Assembly (NCBI RefSeq): GCF_900111375.1
Contig: NZ_FOHB01000005.1
Coordinates: 186,001 to 250,000 of the forward strand
Origin: Pedococcus cremeus
GTDB taxonomy: Bacteria; Actinomycetota; Actinomycetes; Actinomycetales; Dermatophilaceae
DNA: 64,000 bases
Direction: 5' to 3'
Below are positions 18,150 to 26,103 of this stretch, one piece after another. Both the position numbers and the translations under genes were made by a program. The first letter of the stretch is position 1; each line of letters begins with the position of its first letter. The notes under the pieces are model-generated. The model was given only the letters and a program-made list of their open reading frames with translations, did no database searches and was not told the DNA's origin.

Positions 18150-19395
18150 TGACCGTGGAACCGCCGACCAGCCCTGGCTCGCCGAGCCCGAGAGCCCGCA
18201 GCACCAGGCATGGCTGGCCTCCGAGCGCGACCGGCTCTGGCGCTTCGGCGTGGCCGCCGTGCTGCCCGAGGGCGGGTTCGGCTGGCTCGACGACGACGGC
18301 CGGGTCGACCCGAGCCGACCCGTGGAAGCCTGGGTCTCCTGCCGGATGACGCACGTCGCGGCGCTCGAGCTGCTTGCCGGGCGCGAGGACGCCGCAGCGG
18401 TGCTCGACCACGGGGTGCGCGCGCTCGAGGCCACGCTCCTCGACCGCGAGCGCGACGGCTGGTATGCCGCGGTCGGCGGGGGCGGGCCCGTCACCGACAA
18501 GCGCGCCTACGAGCACGCGTTCGTGCTGCTCGCGGCAGCCGGTGCGGTGGCGGCGGGCCACCCCAGCGGCGAGCGGCTGCTCCGGCACGCACAGGAGGTC
18601 TTCGACGCCCACTTCTGGTCCGACGGCGAGGCGATGGTGGTCGACGTCTGGGACCGCGACTGGGAGCAGCTCGAGCAGTACCGCGGCGCCAACGCCAACA
18701 TGCACTCCGTGGAGGCCCTGCTCGCCGTGCACGACGTCACGGGTGACCGCCGGTGGCTCGACCGCGCCCTCTCCGTCACCGACCGGCTGGTCAACCAGCA
18801 GGCCCGGTCCCACGGCTGGCTGCTGCCCGAGCACTACACGCCGGCGTGGGAACCGATGCTGGACTACAACCGCGAGGAGCCCGCTCACCCGTTCCGTCCC
18901 TACGGCGCGACCGTCGGCCACCTCATGGAGTGGGCCCGCCTGACCCTGCACGTCCGCACGGCGCTGGGGTCAGAGGCGCCCGACTGGATGCTCGACGCCG
19001 CGCGCAACCTCTTCATGGTGGCTGTCCGCGCGGGCTGGGAGGCCGACGGTGCCGAGGGCTTCGTCTACACGACCGACTTCTCCGGTGTCCCCGTGGTCCG
19101 CGCGCGGCTGCACTGGGTGGTCGCCGAGGCGATCGCCGCGGCATACGCGCTCTGGGACGTGACCGCTGACGAGGGGTACCGCACCTGGTACACGGCTTGG
19201 TGGGACTACGCGAACCGGTTCCTCCTCGACCGCGACCGCGGGTCCTGGCGGCACGAGCTCGACGAGCAGAACCGGCCGGCGGCCACGGTGTGGCAGGGCA
19301 AGCCGGACGTCTACCACGCCTACCAGGCCGCGCTGCTGCCCTCGCTCGACACCATCACCTCGTTCGCCGGTGCCCTTGCGCCACACCGCGGCTGA
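18133..19395 (+). CDS. AGE family sugar isomerase/epimerase (YihS-like)
   Basis: Enzyme of 420 residues of the N-acylglucosamine 2-epimerase superfamily with an (alpha/alpha)6 barrel. Motifs ANANMHSVEALLA near residue 183, RPYGATVGHLMEWARL near 250 and GKPDVYHAYQA near 390 follow the pattern of YihS-type aldose-ketose isomerases, which interconvert mannose, fructose and glucose; the two His in the latter motifs are the likely acid/base residues. It is coupled to the ROK gene. In this locus it would turn released mannose or glucose into fructose. A cellobiose epimerase or sulfoquinovose isomerase role is less likely because no matching genes are present. Confidence 0.85.
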   Translation: MPPSPDDRGTADQPWLAEPESPQHQAWLASERDRLWRFGVAAVLPEGGFGWLDDDGRVDPSRPVEAWVSCRMTHVAALELLAGREDAAAVLDHGVRALEATLLDRERDGWYAAVGGGGPVTDKRAYEHAFVLLAAAGAVAAGHPSGERLLRHAQEVFDAHFWSDGEAMVVDVWDRDWEQLEQYRGANANMHSVEALLAVHDVTGDRRWLDRALSVTDRLVNQQARSHGWLLPEHYTPAWEPMLDYNREEPAHPFRPYGATVGHLMEWARLTLHVRTALGSEAPDWMLDAARNLFMVAVRAGWEADGAEGFVYTTDFSGVPVVRARLHWVVAEAIAAAYALWDVTADEGYRTWYTAWWDYANRFLLDRDRGSWRHELDEQNRPAATVWQGKPDVYHAYQAALLPSLDTITSFAGALAPHRG

Positions 19396-19442
19396 CGGCG
19401 CGACCCACGGCACGACCGACCGCGAGGTGACCGACTGAGGCG

Positions 19443-20726
19443 TCAGGTGGCCTTGCGGATCGTGCTGGTCGTCGACCACGGTGACAGGCCGACCGGGTTG
19501 ACCGCCCGCACCCTCACCTGGCAGTACCGGTACCCGGTCAGCGACCGGAAGTTCGTGTAGTACGTCGACGCACCGACCCGGACCTCGCGCCAGGAGCCGT
19601 ACGTGCCACCGGGCTTCGCGCACCGGACCTGCGCGCGGTACTGCGTCACCGCCGCGCCGTTCCCGTCGGCCTTCCACCACCCGTAGTGGACGTAGTCGCG
19701 GGTCGGCGCGGTCAGGAACCGCGGCGACTGTGGGGCCCGGGGCAGGCCCGCCGGGATGGCGGTCCTCGTCGCCGACCACGCCGATGCTCCCGGAGCGTTC
19801 TTGGTCGCGACCTTGAACCGGTACGTGCGGCCGTTCGACAGACCCGTCCACGTGTATGCCGCGGTCGTCCCGGCGAGGTACCGGTAGACCGGCTTGCCGT
19901 ACCGGCCCAGGCTCGGCGACCACACCTCCTCGGTGAGGACCACCTGCGTCGCGCCGGTCGGCGGCTTCGTCCACGACAGGGCCACGGCGCGGTCCTTGCG
20001 CCTCGTCGACAGGACGGGCTGGGCCGGGGTGACCGTCCACGGGGTGCCGACGCACGCGGTGGTGGACACGGGCACCGACCGGGCACCCTTGACGAGGCTG
20101 TCGAAGGAGGACACCCCGAAGAGCGCGGGCATGGTCGCCCTGCCCGCCGGGAGACAGGCGGCGAGGGTCTTCGGCTCGATGCGGGTGCCGTTCACGCCTC
20201 CCTGCCGGATCTCGAAGTGGAGGTAGTTGGTGGTACACGGGTACATGTCCCCGGAGTGCCCCATCCGCCCGATCACCGTGGCCGGCGTGACGCGCTGGCC
20301 TTCCGTGGCGACGAACGAGTCCAGGTGGTGGTAACGGGTGACCCGGCCACCGCCGTGGTCGACCCAGGCCCACGTGCCGCGCTCGATGGCGTCCGCGGTG
20401 GTCACGCACCCGGGCCGGTACTCGCCGACGTGGAAGACGCCGGCGCCGGCGGCGTACACCGGGTCGCCCCGCTTTCCGGTGAAGTCGATGGCCCAGTTGC
20501 CGTGGTAGGCGTTCCCGCTGGCGGTCCTGCAGTTGGTCCGCACGCACGAGATCGCTGCGGAGGTGTGCAGGGGTGACCAGACCGGGTCGCTGTAGGGGTG
20601 CGCCGACGTCGGCGCCGAGACCGTGTCAGCCGCGGCGGCAGGCGTGGAGGTGACCGAGAGGGCCGCGACCGGTGGGCAGAGCAGGGCCGCGGTGGCGGCG
20701 GCGACCAGGTGTCGCGTCCAGCGCAT
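19443..20726 (-). CDS. Secreted M23-like protein with fibronectin type III domains, degenerate metal site
   Basis: Exported protein of 427 residues: signal peptide (MRWTRHLVAAATAALL.., cleavage near AAAA-DT), an M23/LytM-like domain (about 45-210) and two C-terminal FN3-like domains (about 230-425). The fold is recognisable from NWAIDFTGKRGDPVYAAGAG, YHHLDSFVATEGQRV and NYLHFEIRQGG. Where active enzymes have HxxxD and HLHFE, this has NWAID and YLHFE, so a zinc ligand and a catalytic His appear replaced; it may bind rather than cut peptidoglycan. Four or more Cys could form disulfides. A weak GGGGG ribosome site precedes the ATG. Confidence 0.85.
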   Translation of the reverse strand: MRWTRHLVAAATAALLCPPVAALSVTSTPAAAADTVSAPTSAHPYSDPVWSPLHTSAAISCVRTNCRTASGNAYHGNWAIDFTGKRGDPVYAAGAGVFHVGEYRPGCVTTADAIERGTWAWVDHGGGRVTRYHHLDSFVATEGQRVTPATVIGRMGHSGDMYPCTTNYLHFEIRQGGVNGTRIEPKTLAACLPAGRATMPALFGVSSFDSLVKGARSVPVSTTACVGTPWTVTPAQPVLSTRRKDRAVALSWTKPPTGATQVVLTEEVWSPSLGRYGKPVYRYLAGTTAAYTWTGLSNGRTYRFKVATKNAPGASAWSATRTAIPAGLPRAPQSPRFLTAPTRDYVHYGWWKADGNGAAVTQYRAQVRCAKPGGTYGSWREVRVGASTYYTNFRSLTGYRYCQVRVRAVNPVGLSPWSTTSTIRKAT

Positions 20727-20919
20727 GGGAACCCCCAGAAGCTCAGGAAGGACCGGCCACGGATTTCGACGGATCGCCAGCATCCCCAGGCACTGCGAAC
20801 CGTCCAGCCGCAAGGCTAGGCGACCGGCGGCAGTGCTCCGGCCCTTGCCGAGGTCTCCGGAGGAACCACGCGCCAAACGGCTGACCGGGAGATCCCCCGA
20901 TCAGGGTCTGGGTGACGCA

Positions 20920-20954
20920 CTCGGGGGCGGCGCCGTCGCGGCACCACCCCCGAG
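20920..20954 (-). terminator. Terminator of the surface-protein gene
   Basis: CTCGGGGG pairs with CCCCCGAG, continued inward by GG/CC and GCC/GGC with single mismatches and a 5-base loop. It lies about 28 bases downstream of the minus-strand surface-protein stop. The rest of 20727-20919 holds the 5' region of the M23-like gene, with no gene seen. Confidence 0.7.
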
Positions 20955-20981
20955 CGATGAGCCGGTCAGACGGCTCGTGCG

Positions 20982-22232
20982 TCAGCCGGCCTGGGCGCTC
21001 GCCCGGCGACGGGCGACCAGCAGCCCAGCGCCCGCAGCGGCAGCAGCAGCACCGGTGAGGGCCAACAGCTCGAGCCCGGCCGCGCCGGTGAAGGCGAGGC
21101 TGGCCGGCAAGGCGCTGGCCTGCTGCGCCTGCGGGATGGCGGAGTGCGCCGACCCCTGCGTGACAGGGGCCACCGGCGCCTCGCGGTACGCCGCCTCGGC
21201 TCGAAGGGCCCGCGGGGCCGTCACGGCGGTGCCCTGCGGGAGCTCAGAGGTGGCAGCCACCTCGCTCGTCTCCGAGCCCGCGGGAGCTTCGGAACCGGCA
21301 GGCGTCTCGGGCTGCGAGCCCGGGACCACGCTGGGCGGCGTCTCGGTGCCCTGCTCGAGACCGCCGACCTCGGGCTGGGTGACGGGCGACTCGGTGCCAC
21401 AGGGCTCGAGCCAGAGCACCTTCTGCTTCGCGCCCCCGGGGGCCTCGAGCGTGTCGACCGCCACCTTGAGGTGGTAGCCCTGCTGGGGGTGCGGCGTGAC
21501 GACGTCAAGGCCGAGGTCGTCAGCGGTGTAGACGCGGGTGGCGCCGTCGAAGTCGTGGGCGGCCCCGCCGGCCGGGTCACCGCTGGTGGGGACCGCGGTC
21601 TCGTGCAGCAGCACGCCGCCACCGGTGGGCGCGACGCCGGTCACGGTGATGTCGGCGGTCTGTCCCTCGTCGAAGCCGAAGAAGGTCACCCGGAAGGCGC
21701 ACGAGGTGTGCGGCTCGTTGTCGACGCGGGCGTCCCAGGCCGGGCCGTCGATCTTGATGGTGCCGTTGTTGCCGCGCGGGTCGTGGTCGCGCTGCGGAGT
21801 CGACGTGCGCGAACCGGACGACTTCTGCTGGTGGGCGCGGGCGGCCCGCTGCGACCCGGTGTTCGTCGCCTCGGCAGGCTGCCGTGACCCGGAGTCCTTC
21901 GTCGCCGCGGCCGGCCCGTGGTTCTCGGATGTCCGCGGGGTGACCGAGGACTTCTGAGACGAGGACTTCTGGGACGCGGACTTCTGGGCCGAGGACTGCT
22001 GAGCCGACGACTTCTGTGCCGAGGACTGCTGGCCGGCGGCACGGCCCTGGCCCCCACCAGCCTGTGCCGCGCTGTCGTGCCCGCCGGCGAGCGCCGCCCC
22101 GGCGGCACCCAGCGACAGGGCGCCGGCCAGGCCGCAACTGAGGGCGGCGCGCCCGAGCGGCCGGGTCGCGGCTCGGAACGAGGCGCCGGGTCGGGCGGAG
22201 AAGGAGTGGTGCGAGGCGTTGGTGCGGGTCAT
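20982..22232 (-). CDS. Sortase-anchored surface protein with Ser/Gln/Lys repeats
   Basis: Cell-wall protein of 416 residues. Order: signal peptide (about 1-50), a low-complexity region of S-A-Q-K / S-S-Q-K repeats (about 68-96) with 15-bp DNA periodicity, an Arg/Ser-rich linker, a conserved domain (about 155-275) of the type GTIKIDGPAWD...NEPHTSCAFRVTFFGF seen in many actinobacterial surface proteins, a Pro/Glu/Thr-rich stalk, and a C-terminal sorting signal: LAFTG at 379-383, a hydrophobic helix and RRR. LAxTG is the signal of class E sortase, so it is probably covalently anchored to peptidoglycan. GGGGAGA precedes the ATG. No sortase gene lies in the window. Confidence 0.88.
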   Translation of the reverse strand: MTRTNASHHSFSARPGASFRAATRPLGRAALSCGLAGALSLGAAGAALAGGHDSAAQAGGGQGRAAGQQSSAQKSSAQQSSAQKSASQKSSSQKSSVTPRTSENHGPAAATKDSGSRQPAEATNTGSQRAARAHQQKSSGSRTSTPQRDHDPRGNNGTIKIDGPAWDARVDNEPHTSCAFRVTFFGFDEGQTADITVTGVAPTGGGVLLHETAVPTSGDPAGGAAHDFDGATRVYTADDLGLDVVTPHPQQGYHLKVAVDTLEAPGGAKQKVLWLEPCGTESPVTQPEVGGLEQGTETPPSVVPGSQPETPAGSEAPAGSETSEVAATSELPQGTAVTAPRALRAEAAYREAPVAPVTQGSAHSAIPQAQQASALPASLAFTGAAGLELLALTGAAAAAAGAGLLVARRRASAQAG

Positions 22233-22430
22233 GGTCTGGTCTCCCCTTGGTCAGGAACTGGTCAAGTTCAGTGACCTCTTCAACGGGAGACTTGCGCAGA
22301 AGTTACGCAACGAGTTCTGGAGACGAGCAAGTTCGGGACAAACCGGACATTTGGCGGCGCGAACGCAGATCCGGGTGCCCGAGCGCAGATCGGGGGACCT
22401 TGGTCCCTGCGGTGGGCAGAGAGGCGGGCC

Positions 22431-22436
22431 TAGCGT
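22431..22436 (+). promoter_or_regulatory. -10 element of a leaderless transcript
   Basis: TAGCGT ends 6 bases before the GTG at 22443 and there is no ribosome site. The divergent interval 22233-22442 also has an inverted repeat TTGCG-n9-CGCAA near 22292-22310 that could be an operator. Confidence 0.5.
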
Positions 22437-22442
22437 GCAGAA

Positions 22443-23333
22443 GTGACCCGGGATCGGTGGGTGTTCCCGTTCTCGCGCGGCCAGTCGCCGCACGTGCAGA
22501 GTTGGCACGGCACCCACGTCGTCGTCACCGGCGGCTCCAGTGGCATCGGCCGCGCCTTCGTGCGGCAGGTCGTCCGCCGCGGCGCCACGGTCTCGGTGCT
22601 GGCCCTCGACGACCAGGACCTCGCCGCCACGGCTGCCGAGCTCGCCATCGCCGAGATGCCGCACCAAGTGGTGGCGACGGATGTGACCGACCCGGGCTCC
22701 GTGACCAGTGCGCTGGCTCGGGCGACCGAGGCACTCGGGCCGTGCGACGTGCTGCTCACCTCGGCGGGCATCGCCCGCCCGGGCTACTTCGAACGCCTCG
22801 ACGACGAGGTCTTCCGGCGGACCATGGAGGTCGACTACTTCGGAACCCTGTATGCCGTGCGGGCAGTCGTGCCCTCGATGCTCGAGCGCGGCCGCGGGAG
22901 CGTCGTCGGGATCTCCTCGACGGCCGGGCTCATCGGAGTGTTCGGCTACACCGCCTACTCACCACCCAAGTTCGCGGTGCGCGGCCTGTTGGAGGTGCTG
23001 CGCGTCGAGCTGGCACCGCGTGGAATCCATGTCGGTTGCGTCTACCCCCCTGACACCGACACACCGCAGCTGGCGTACGAGAACCAGTACAAGCCGCGGG
23101 AGACCTTCGCCATCTCGGGGGCCATCAGACCGTTCACCCCCGATCGGGTGGCTGCGAGCATCGTCACGGGCATGGAGCACGGGCGGTTCCTCATCACCCC
23201 TGACTGGCAGGGGCAGGTCGTGGCCCGCACCGCCGGTCTGGCTCGAGAGGCCTGGTTCGCCTACTTCGACGCACGGGTCCGGGCGTCGCATCGCTCCTCA
23301 CACAGCGGTCACACCACGCGGGTGCCGAAGTAG
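22443..23333 (+). CDS. Short-chain dehydrogenase, 3-ketodihydrosphingosine reductase-like
   Basis: SDR of 296 residues. Cofactor motif TGGSSGIG (29-36), catalytic Ser in SSTAG near 159, Y172 and K176 in YSPPK. The segment CVYPPDTDTPQLAYENQYKP resembles eukaryotic 3-ketodihydrosphingosine reductases (KDSR/Tsc10), as does the C-terminal extension with hydrophobic and aromatic residues. The substrate in this organism is uncertain; long-chain keto compounds or fatty alcohol/ketone metabolism are options. GTG start, apparently leaderless. Its 3' end overlaps the convergent membrane-protein gene by 25 bases. Confidence 0.85.
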   Translation: MTRDRWVFPFSRGQSPHVQSWHGTHVVVTGGSSGIGRAFVRQVVRRGATVSVLALDDQDLAATAAELAIAEMPHQVVATDVTDPGSVTSALARATEALGPCDVLLTSAGIARPGYFERLDDEVFRRTMEVDYFGTLYAVRAVVPSMLERGRGSVVGISSTAGLIGVFGYTAYSPPKFAVRGLLEVLRVELAPRGIHVGCVYPPDTDTPQLAYENQYKPRETFAISGAIRPFTPDRVAASIVTGMEHGRFLITPDWQGQVVARTAGLAREAWFAYFDARVRASHRSSHSGHTTRVPK

Positions 23334-23707
23334 AACGCCAGGAACACGCCGAACGCCAGGCACCAGGCGATGATGACGACTTCGACCCACATCTGGCCCG
23401 AGCCTGGCAACAGCCGGAACAAGCCGTTCTGGAGGTTGAAGGTGAGGTCCATCAGACCCAGGAAGATCAGCGCGCCGGCGGCAAGCAGCGCGAAGACAGT
23501 GCCGTAGGCCGATTCGGTGAACAGGCCGAGCGCGGCGACGAGCGAGCACAGCGCCATCCACCCGTCCGCCGCGGGAAAGGCTCGCTCGAAGCGCAGGTAC
23601 CAGTCCGCCGAGACCGCCTGCACCGAACCCCTGATGAAGAAGTCGAGCCAGTAGGCCACCGTGACCACGCCGGTGACGACGAGCAGGACCCCCACAACGA
23701 CGTCCAC
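23309..23707 (-). CDS. Four-helix membrane protein, function unknown
   Basis: Small integral membrane protein of 132 residues with four hydrophobic helices (VVVGVLLVVTGVVTVAYWL; WMALCSLVAALGLFT; TVFALLAAGALIFLGLMDLTF; MWVEVVIIAWCLAFGVFLAFYF) and short charged loops. I recognise no assigned family. It starts 1 base before the E1-beta stop and on the same strand, so it is probably the last gene of that operon and may serve a transport or anchoring role for the same pathway, which is inference. Confidence 0.8.
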   Translation of the reverse strand: MDVVVGVLLVVTGVVTVAYWLDFFIRGSVQAVSADWYLRFERAFPAADGWMALCSLVAALGLFTESAYGTVFALLAAGALIFLGLMDLTFNLQNGLFRLLPGSGQMWVEVVIIAWCLAFGVFLAFYFGTRVV

Positions 23708-23708
23708 C

Positions 23709-24740
23709 TCAACCTCGCTTCCCGGGTGCGTTCACCAGAAGTGCGTGAGCGGCGGCCATGATGCGTTCGACGTTGGGCAGCACCGCGTCCTCCAGTGCCC
23801 GCGCGTAGGGGATGGTCTCCTCCGTGGTGACCCTGGCGTAGGCGGACCGCACGCCGTGCTCGGCGAGGACTGCAGCAACTTCCCCCGACAGACCGCCGCG
23901 CGTGTAGTCCTCGTCGACGACGAGGACCCTCCCGGTGCGTCGGCCCAGCTCCACGATGGCCTGCACGTCGAGGGGCGCGACGCTGCGCAGGTCCAGCACG
24001 GCCGCCCAGACTCCCTCGTCCTCGAGCAGCTCTGCAGCTTCCAGGCAGCGGTGCACGCCCACACCGAGCGACACCAGCGCGAGATCGCCTCCCTGGCGGC
24101 GAAGAGCCGCGACCCCGAGCGGCACCGGCACCGGCGGCTCGCCCACCTCGCCACGCGCTCCTGCCGCCGGCACGTCGAACTGCACGCCCTCGCGACTGGC
24201 GCCGCCGAGATAGTCGAGCCACTGCTGGGAGAGGAGCTTGTGCTCGAGGAACACGACCGGCCCGGGACCGTCGATGGCCGCGAGGAGCAGGCCGGCGGCG
24301 TCGGCAGGTGTGGAGGGGACCACCACCGACAGTCCGGGGACACCAGCCAGCAGACCCCACAACGACTGCTGGTGCTGCCCGGCGTCCCCGTAGCCGCCGC
24401 CGCAGGCGGCACGGACCACCAGGGGCGCCTGCCACCGACCGCCGGTGAAGGCCTCGAGCTTGGCCGCGTGGTTGAGGAGCTGGTCGAGGGCCACCCCTAT
24501 GAAGTCCACGAAGTAGATCTCGACCACCGGCCTCAGTCCTGCCATCGCGGCCCCCAGCGCCGTCCCCAGCAGGGCGGACTCGCTGATCGGCGCGTCCAGC
24601 ACCCGGCTCGCGCCGAAGCGCACGAAGGCGCCCCGGCGTTGCAGGCGCACGTCCTCACCCAGCACCACCACGCGCGGGTCCCGGGTCATGGCCAGCGCCA
24701 GCGCCCTGTCGACCGCCTCGGAGAACGACGTTTCAGGCAC
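23709..24740 (-). CDS. 2-oxoacid/acetoin dehydrogenase E1 component, beta subunit
   Basis: Beta subunit (343 residues) of a thiamine-diphosphate-dependent E1 of the pyruvate/branched-chain/acetoin type. It has the transketolase pyrimidine-binding domain (EAVDRALALAM..VVVLGEDV..ISESALLGTALGAA..VEIYFVDFIGVALDQLLNHAAK) and a C-terminal transketolase domain (GVHRCLEAAELL..VLDLRSVAPLD). GTG at 24740 has GGAGG 9 bases upstream and overlaps the alpha-subunit stop by 8 bases. With the alpha subunit it forms an alpha2beta2 enzyme that decarboxylates a 2-oxoacid or acetoin; lipoyl E2 and E3 are not encoded nearby. Confidence 0.92.
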   Translation of the reverse strand: MPETSFSEAVDRALALAMTRDPRVVVLGEDVRLQRRGAFVRFGASRVLDAPISESALLGTALGAAMAGLRPVVEIYFVDFIGVALDQLLNHAAKLEAFTGGRWQAPLVVRAACGGGYGDAGQHQQSLWGLLAGVPGLSVVVPSTPADAAGLLLAAIDGPGPVVFLEHKLLSQQWLDYLGGASREGVQFDVPAAGARGEVGEPPVPVPLGVAALRRQGGDLALVSLGVGVHRCLEAAELLEDEGVWAAVLDLRSVAPLDVQAIVELGRRTGRVLVVDEDYTRGGLSGEVAAVLAEHGVRSAYARVTTEETIPYARALEDAVLPNVERIMAAAHALLVNAPGKRG

Positions 24741-25767
24741 GGGAAACCGCCTCCCCCAGCACGCGACCCAAGGCTGTCTCGACCTCGCGCCGCGCCACCA
24801 CCGCCAGCTCGCGCGACGTGGCCTCGGGCAGCCGGCGAGCGGCCCGGCGCAGCGGGTCGCTCGTACGAGCCGGCGCGTGGACTGCCACCGCCGCGGCCTT
24901 GCCACCGATTCCCTTGACGGCCGAGAGACGTTGCGCCAGCGGGGCGCCCGGGCGAACCACCAGTTCTGCGACCAGCGGGCGGACCTCGGCGGCGAGCTCG
25001 CCGACCGCCGACGTCAGCCGAACCAAGGGGTCGCCGAGGAAGTGCCCCTCCGGCCGGGGGCAGCTGGCGAGGAGCACGGTGGGGCCCCTGCCTGCCCGGC
25101 CCCTGGCCACGGCACGCGCCGCAGCAGCCGCAACAGACTCGACGTCGCGCCCGTCGACCCGGTCCAGCGGCATACCGAAGGCCCCGAGCCGCCGGCGGAG
25201 ACCGCCACCGGTGAGCTCGCTCGACCTCGTGGTGACGGCCCACCGGTTGTCCTTGCAGACGAAGACCACGGGCAGGCGCCATGCGGCAGCCAGGTTCAGG
25301 GCCTCCATCAGCATCCCCTCGTTGACTGCCCCGTCACCGAAGAAGGCCACGGCGACACCGCCCTTCCCCTTGGTGCGGGCCGCGAGCCCGAAGCCGCACG
25401 CCAGGGGACCCGGCGCACCGACGACACCCGAGGCCGCGACGAGGTGCTCCCGAGACATCAGGTGCATGTGGCCGCCACGTCCACCACAGAGGCCGCTCGG
25501 CGAACCCACCACCTCGAGCAGGATGGACGTGAGGTCGACACCCCGGGCGACCAACGCTGGAGTGGACCGGTAGTCCAGCGCCATGGCGTCCCGGTCATCG
25601 AGGTTCCCGACGACGCCGGCCACGACGGCCTCCTCACCGATGCCGAGGTGCATCTCTCCCGACGCCAGGCCCCTTCTCCACAACAGTGCCAGCGCCTGCT
25701 CGGTCCACCGGATCCGGCACATCTGGAGGTAGAGCGCCTGGAGCTGCTCAGTACCTGTGCTCGACAT
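24733..25767 (-). CDS. 2-oxoacid/acetoin dehydrogenase E1 component, alpha subunit
   Basis: Alpha subunit (344 residues) with the thiamine-diphosphate motif GDG at 144-146 followed ~28 residues later by Asn (KDNRWAVTT), and the phosphorylation-loop region GGRGGHMHL. Residues after 250 form a helical tail that contacts the beta subunit and is Ala/Arg-rich here. GGGAGGGAGG lies 8 bases before the ATG. Family choice among pyruvate, branched-chain and acetoin dehydrogenases cannot be settled by eye; the lack of E2/E3 means it must borrow them from another locus or act as a stand-alone decarboxylase/ligase. Confidence 0.92.
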   Translation of the reverse strand: MSSTGTEQLQALYLQMCRIRWTEQALALLWRRGLASGEMHLGIGEEAVVAGVVGNLDDRDAMALDYRSTPALVARGVDLTSILLEVVGSPSGLCGGRGGHMHLMSREHLVAASGVVGAPGPLACGFGLAARTKGKGGVAVAFFGDGAVNEGMLMEALNLAAAWRLPVVFVCKDNRWAVTTRSSELTGGGLRRRLGAFGMPLDRVDGRDVESVAAAAARAVARGRAGRGPTVLLASCPRPEGHFLGDPLVRLTSAVGELAAEVRPLVAELVVRPGAPLAQRLSAVKGIGGKAAAVAVHAPARTSDPLRRAARRLPEATSRELAVVARREVETALGRVLGEAVSRA

Positions 25768-26103
25768 GGCCAGCGCCTCCCTCCCGGCGATGTCACCGTC
25801 GCGGCGAGATGGTGTGCCGCGGAAGGGCCCTTGGTCACGTGGGCGTCTCGCCCGAGCGGACGGGTTGGCGTCGGTTGTGGTTGGAGGACCGACGAGGCCG
25901 CCGGGCCTCGTCTCGCATCCCGCAGGCCTGCCACTGAGCGACAGACGCATGCTTGCGGCGGTGATCGGCGTGTCGGCGAACGGGGCCACGTGGCCGTTCA
26001 TGGATTACTTGACGTCGTTGCACCACCTCATGGGTGCACGCGGTGGCTGAGTCGCTGCCTGGCACGTCGATGAGGGCAACGTCCCTGAGAGCAGAGGAGA
26101 CCC
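25768..26103. other. Intergenic interval without a gene
   Basis: 336 bases between the divergent E1-alpha and amidase genes. I see a hairpin with 9-bp arms GACGAGGCC/GGCCTCGTC at 25891-25912 and a TTGACG hexamer at 26009-26014 that could be a -35 box for the amidase, without a convincing -10. No coding potential stands out on either strand. Confidence 0.5.

Noticed and set aside
8749-19395. Sulfoquinovose degradation locus (because of the YihS-like isomerase)
   Set aside because: No GH31 sulfoquinovosidase, sulfolactaldehyde enzyme or SQ-type genes are present; glycerate kinase and GH63 hydrolase fit a glycosylglycerate better.
20727-20919. c-di-AMP (ydaO-type) riboswitch before the secreted M23-like gene
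   Set aside because: Such genes often have this riboswitch in actinobacteria, but I could not find its conserved core in the leader.
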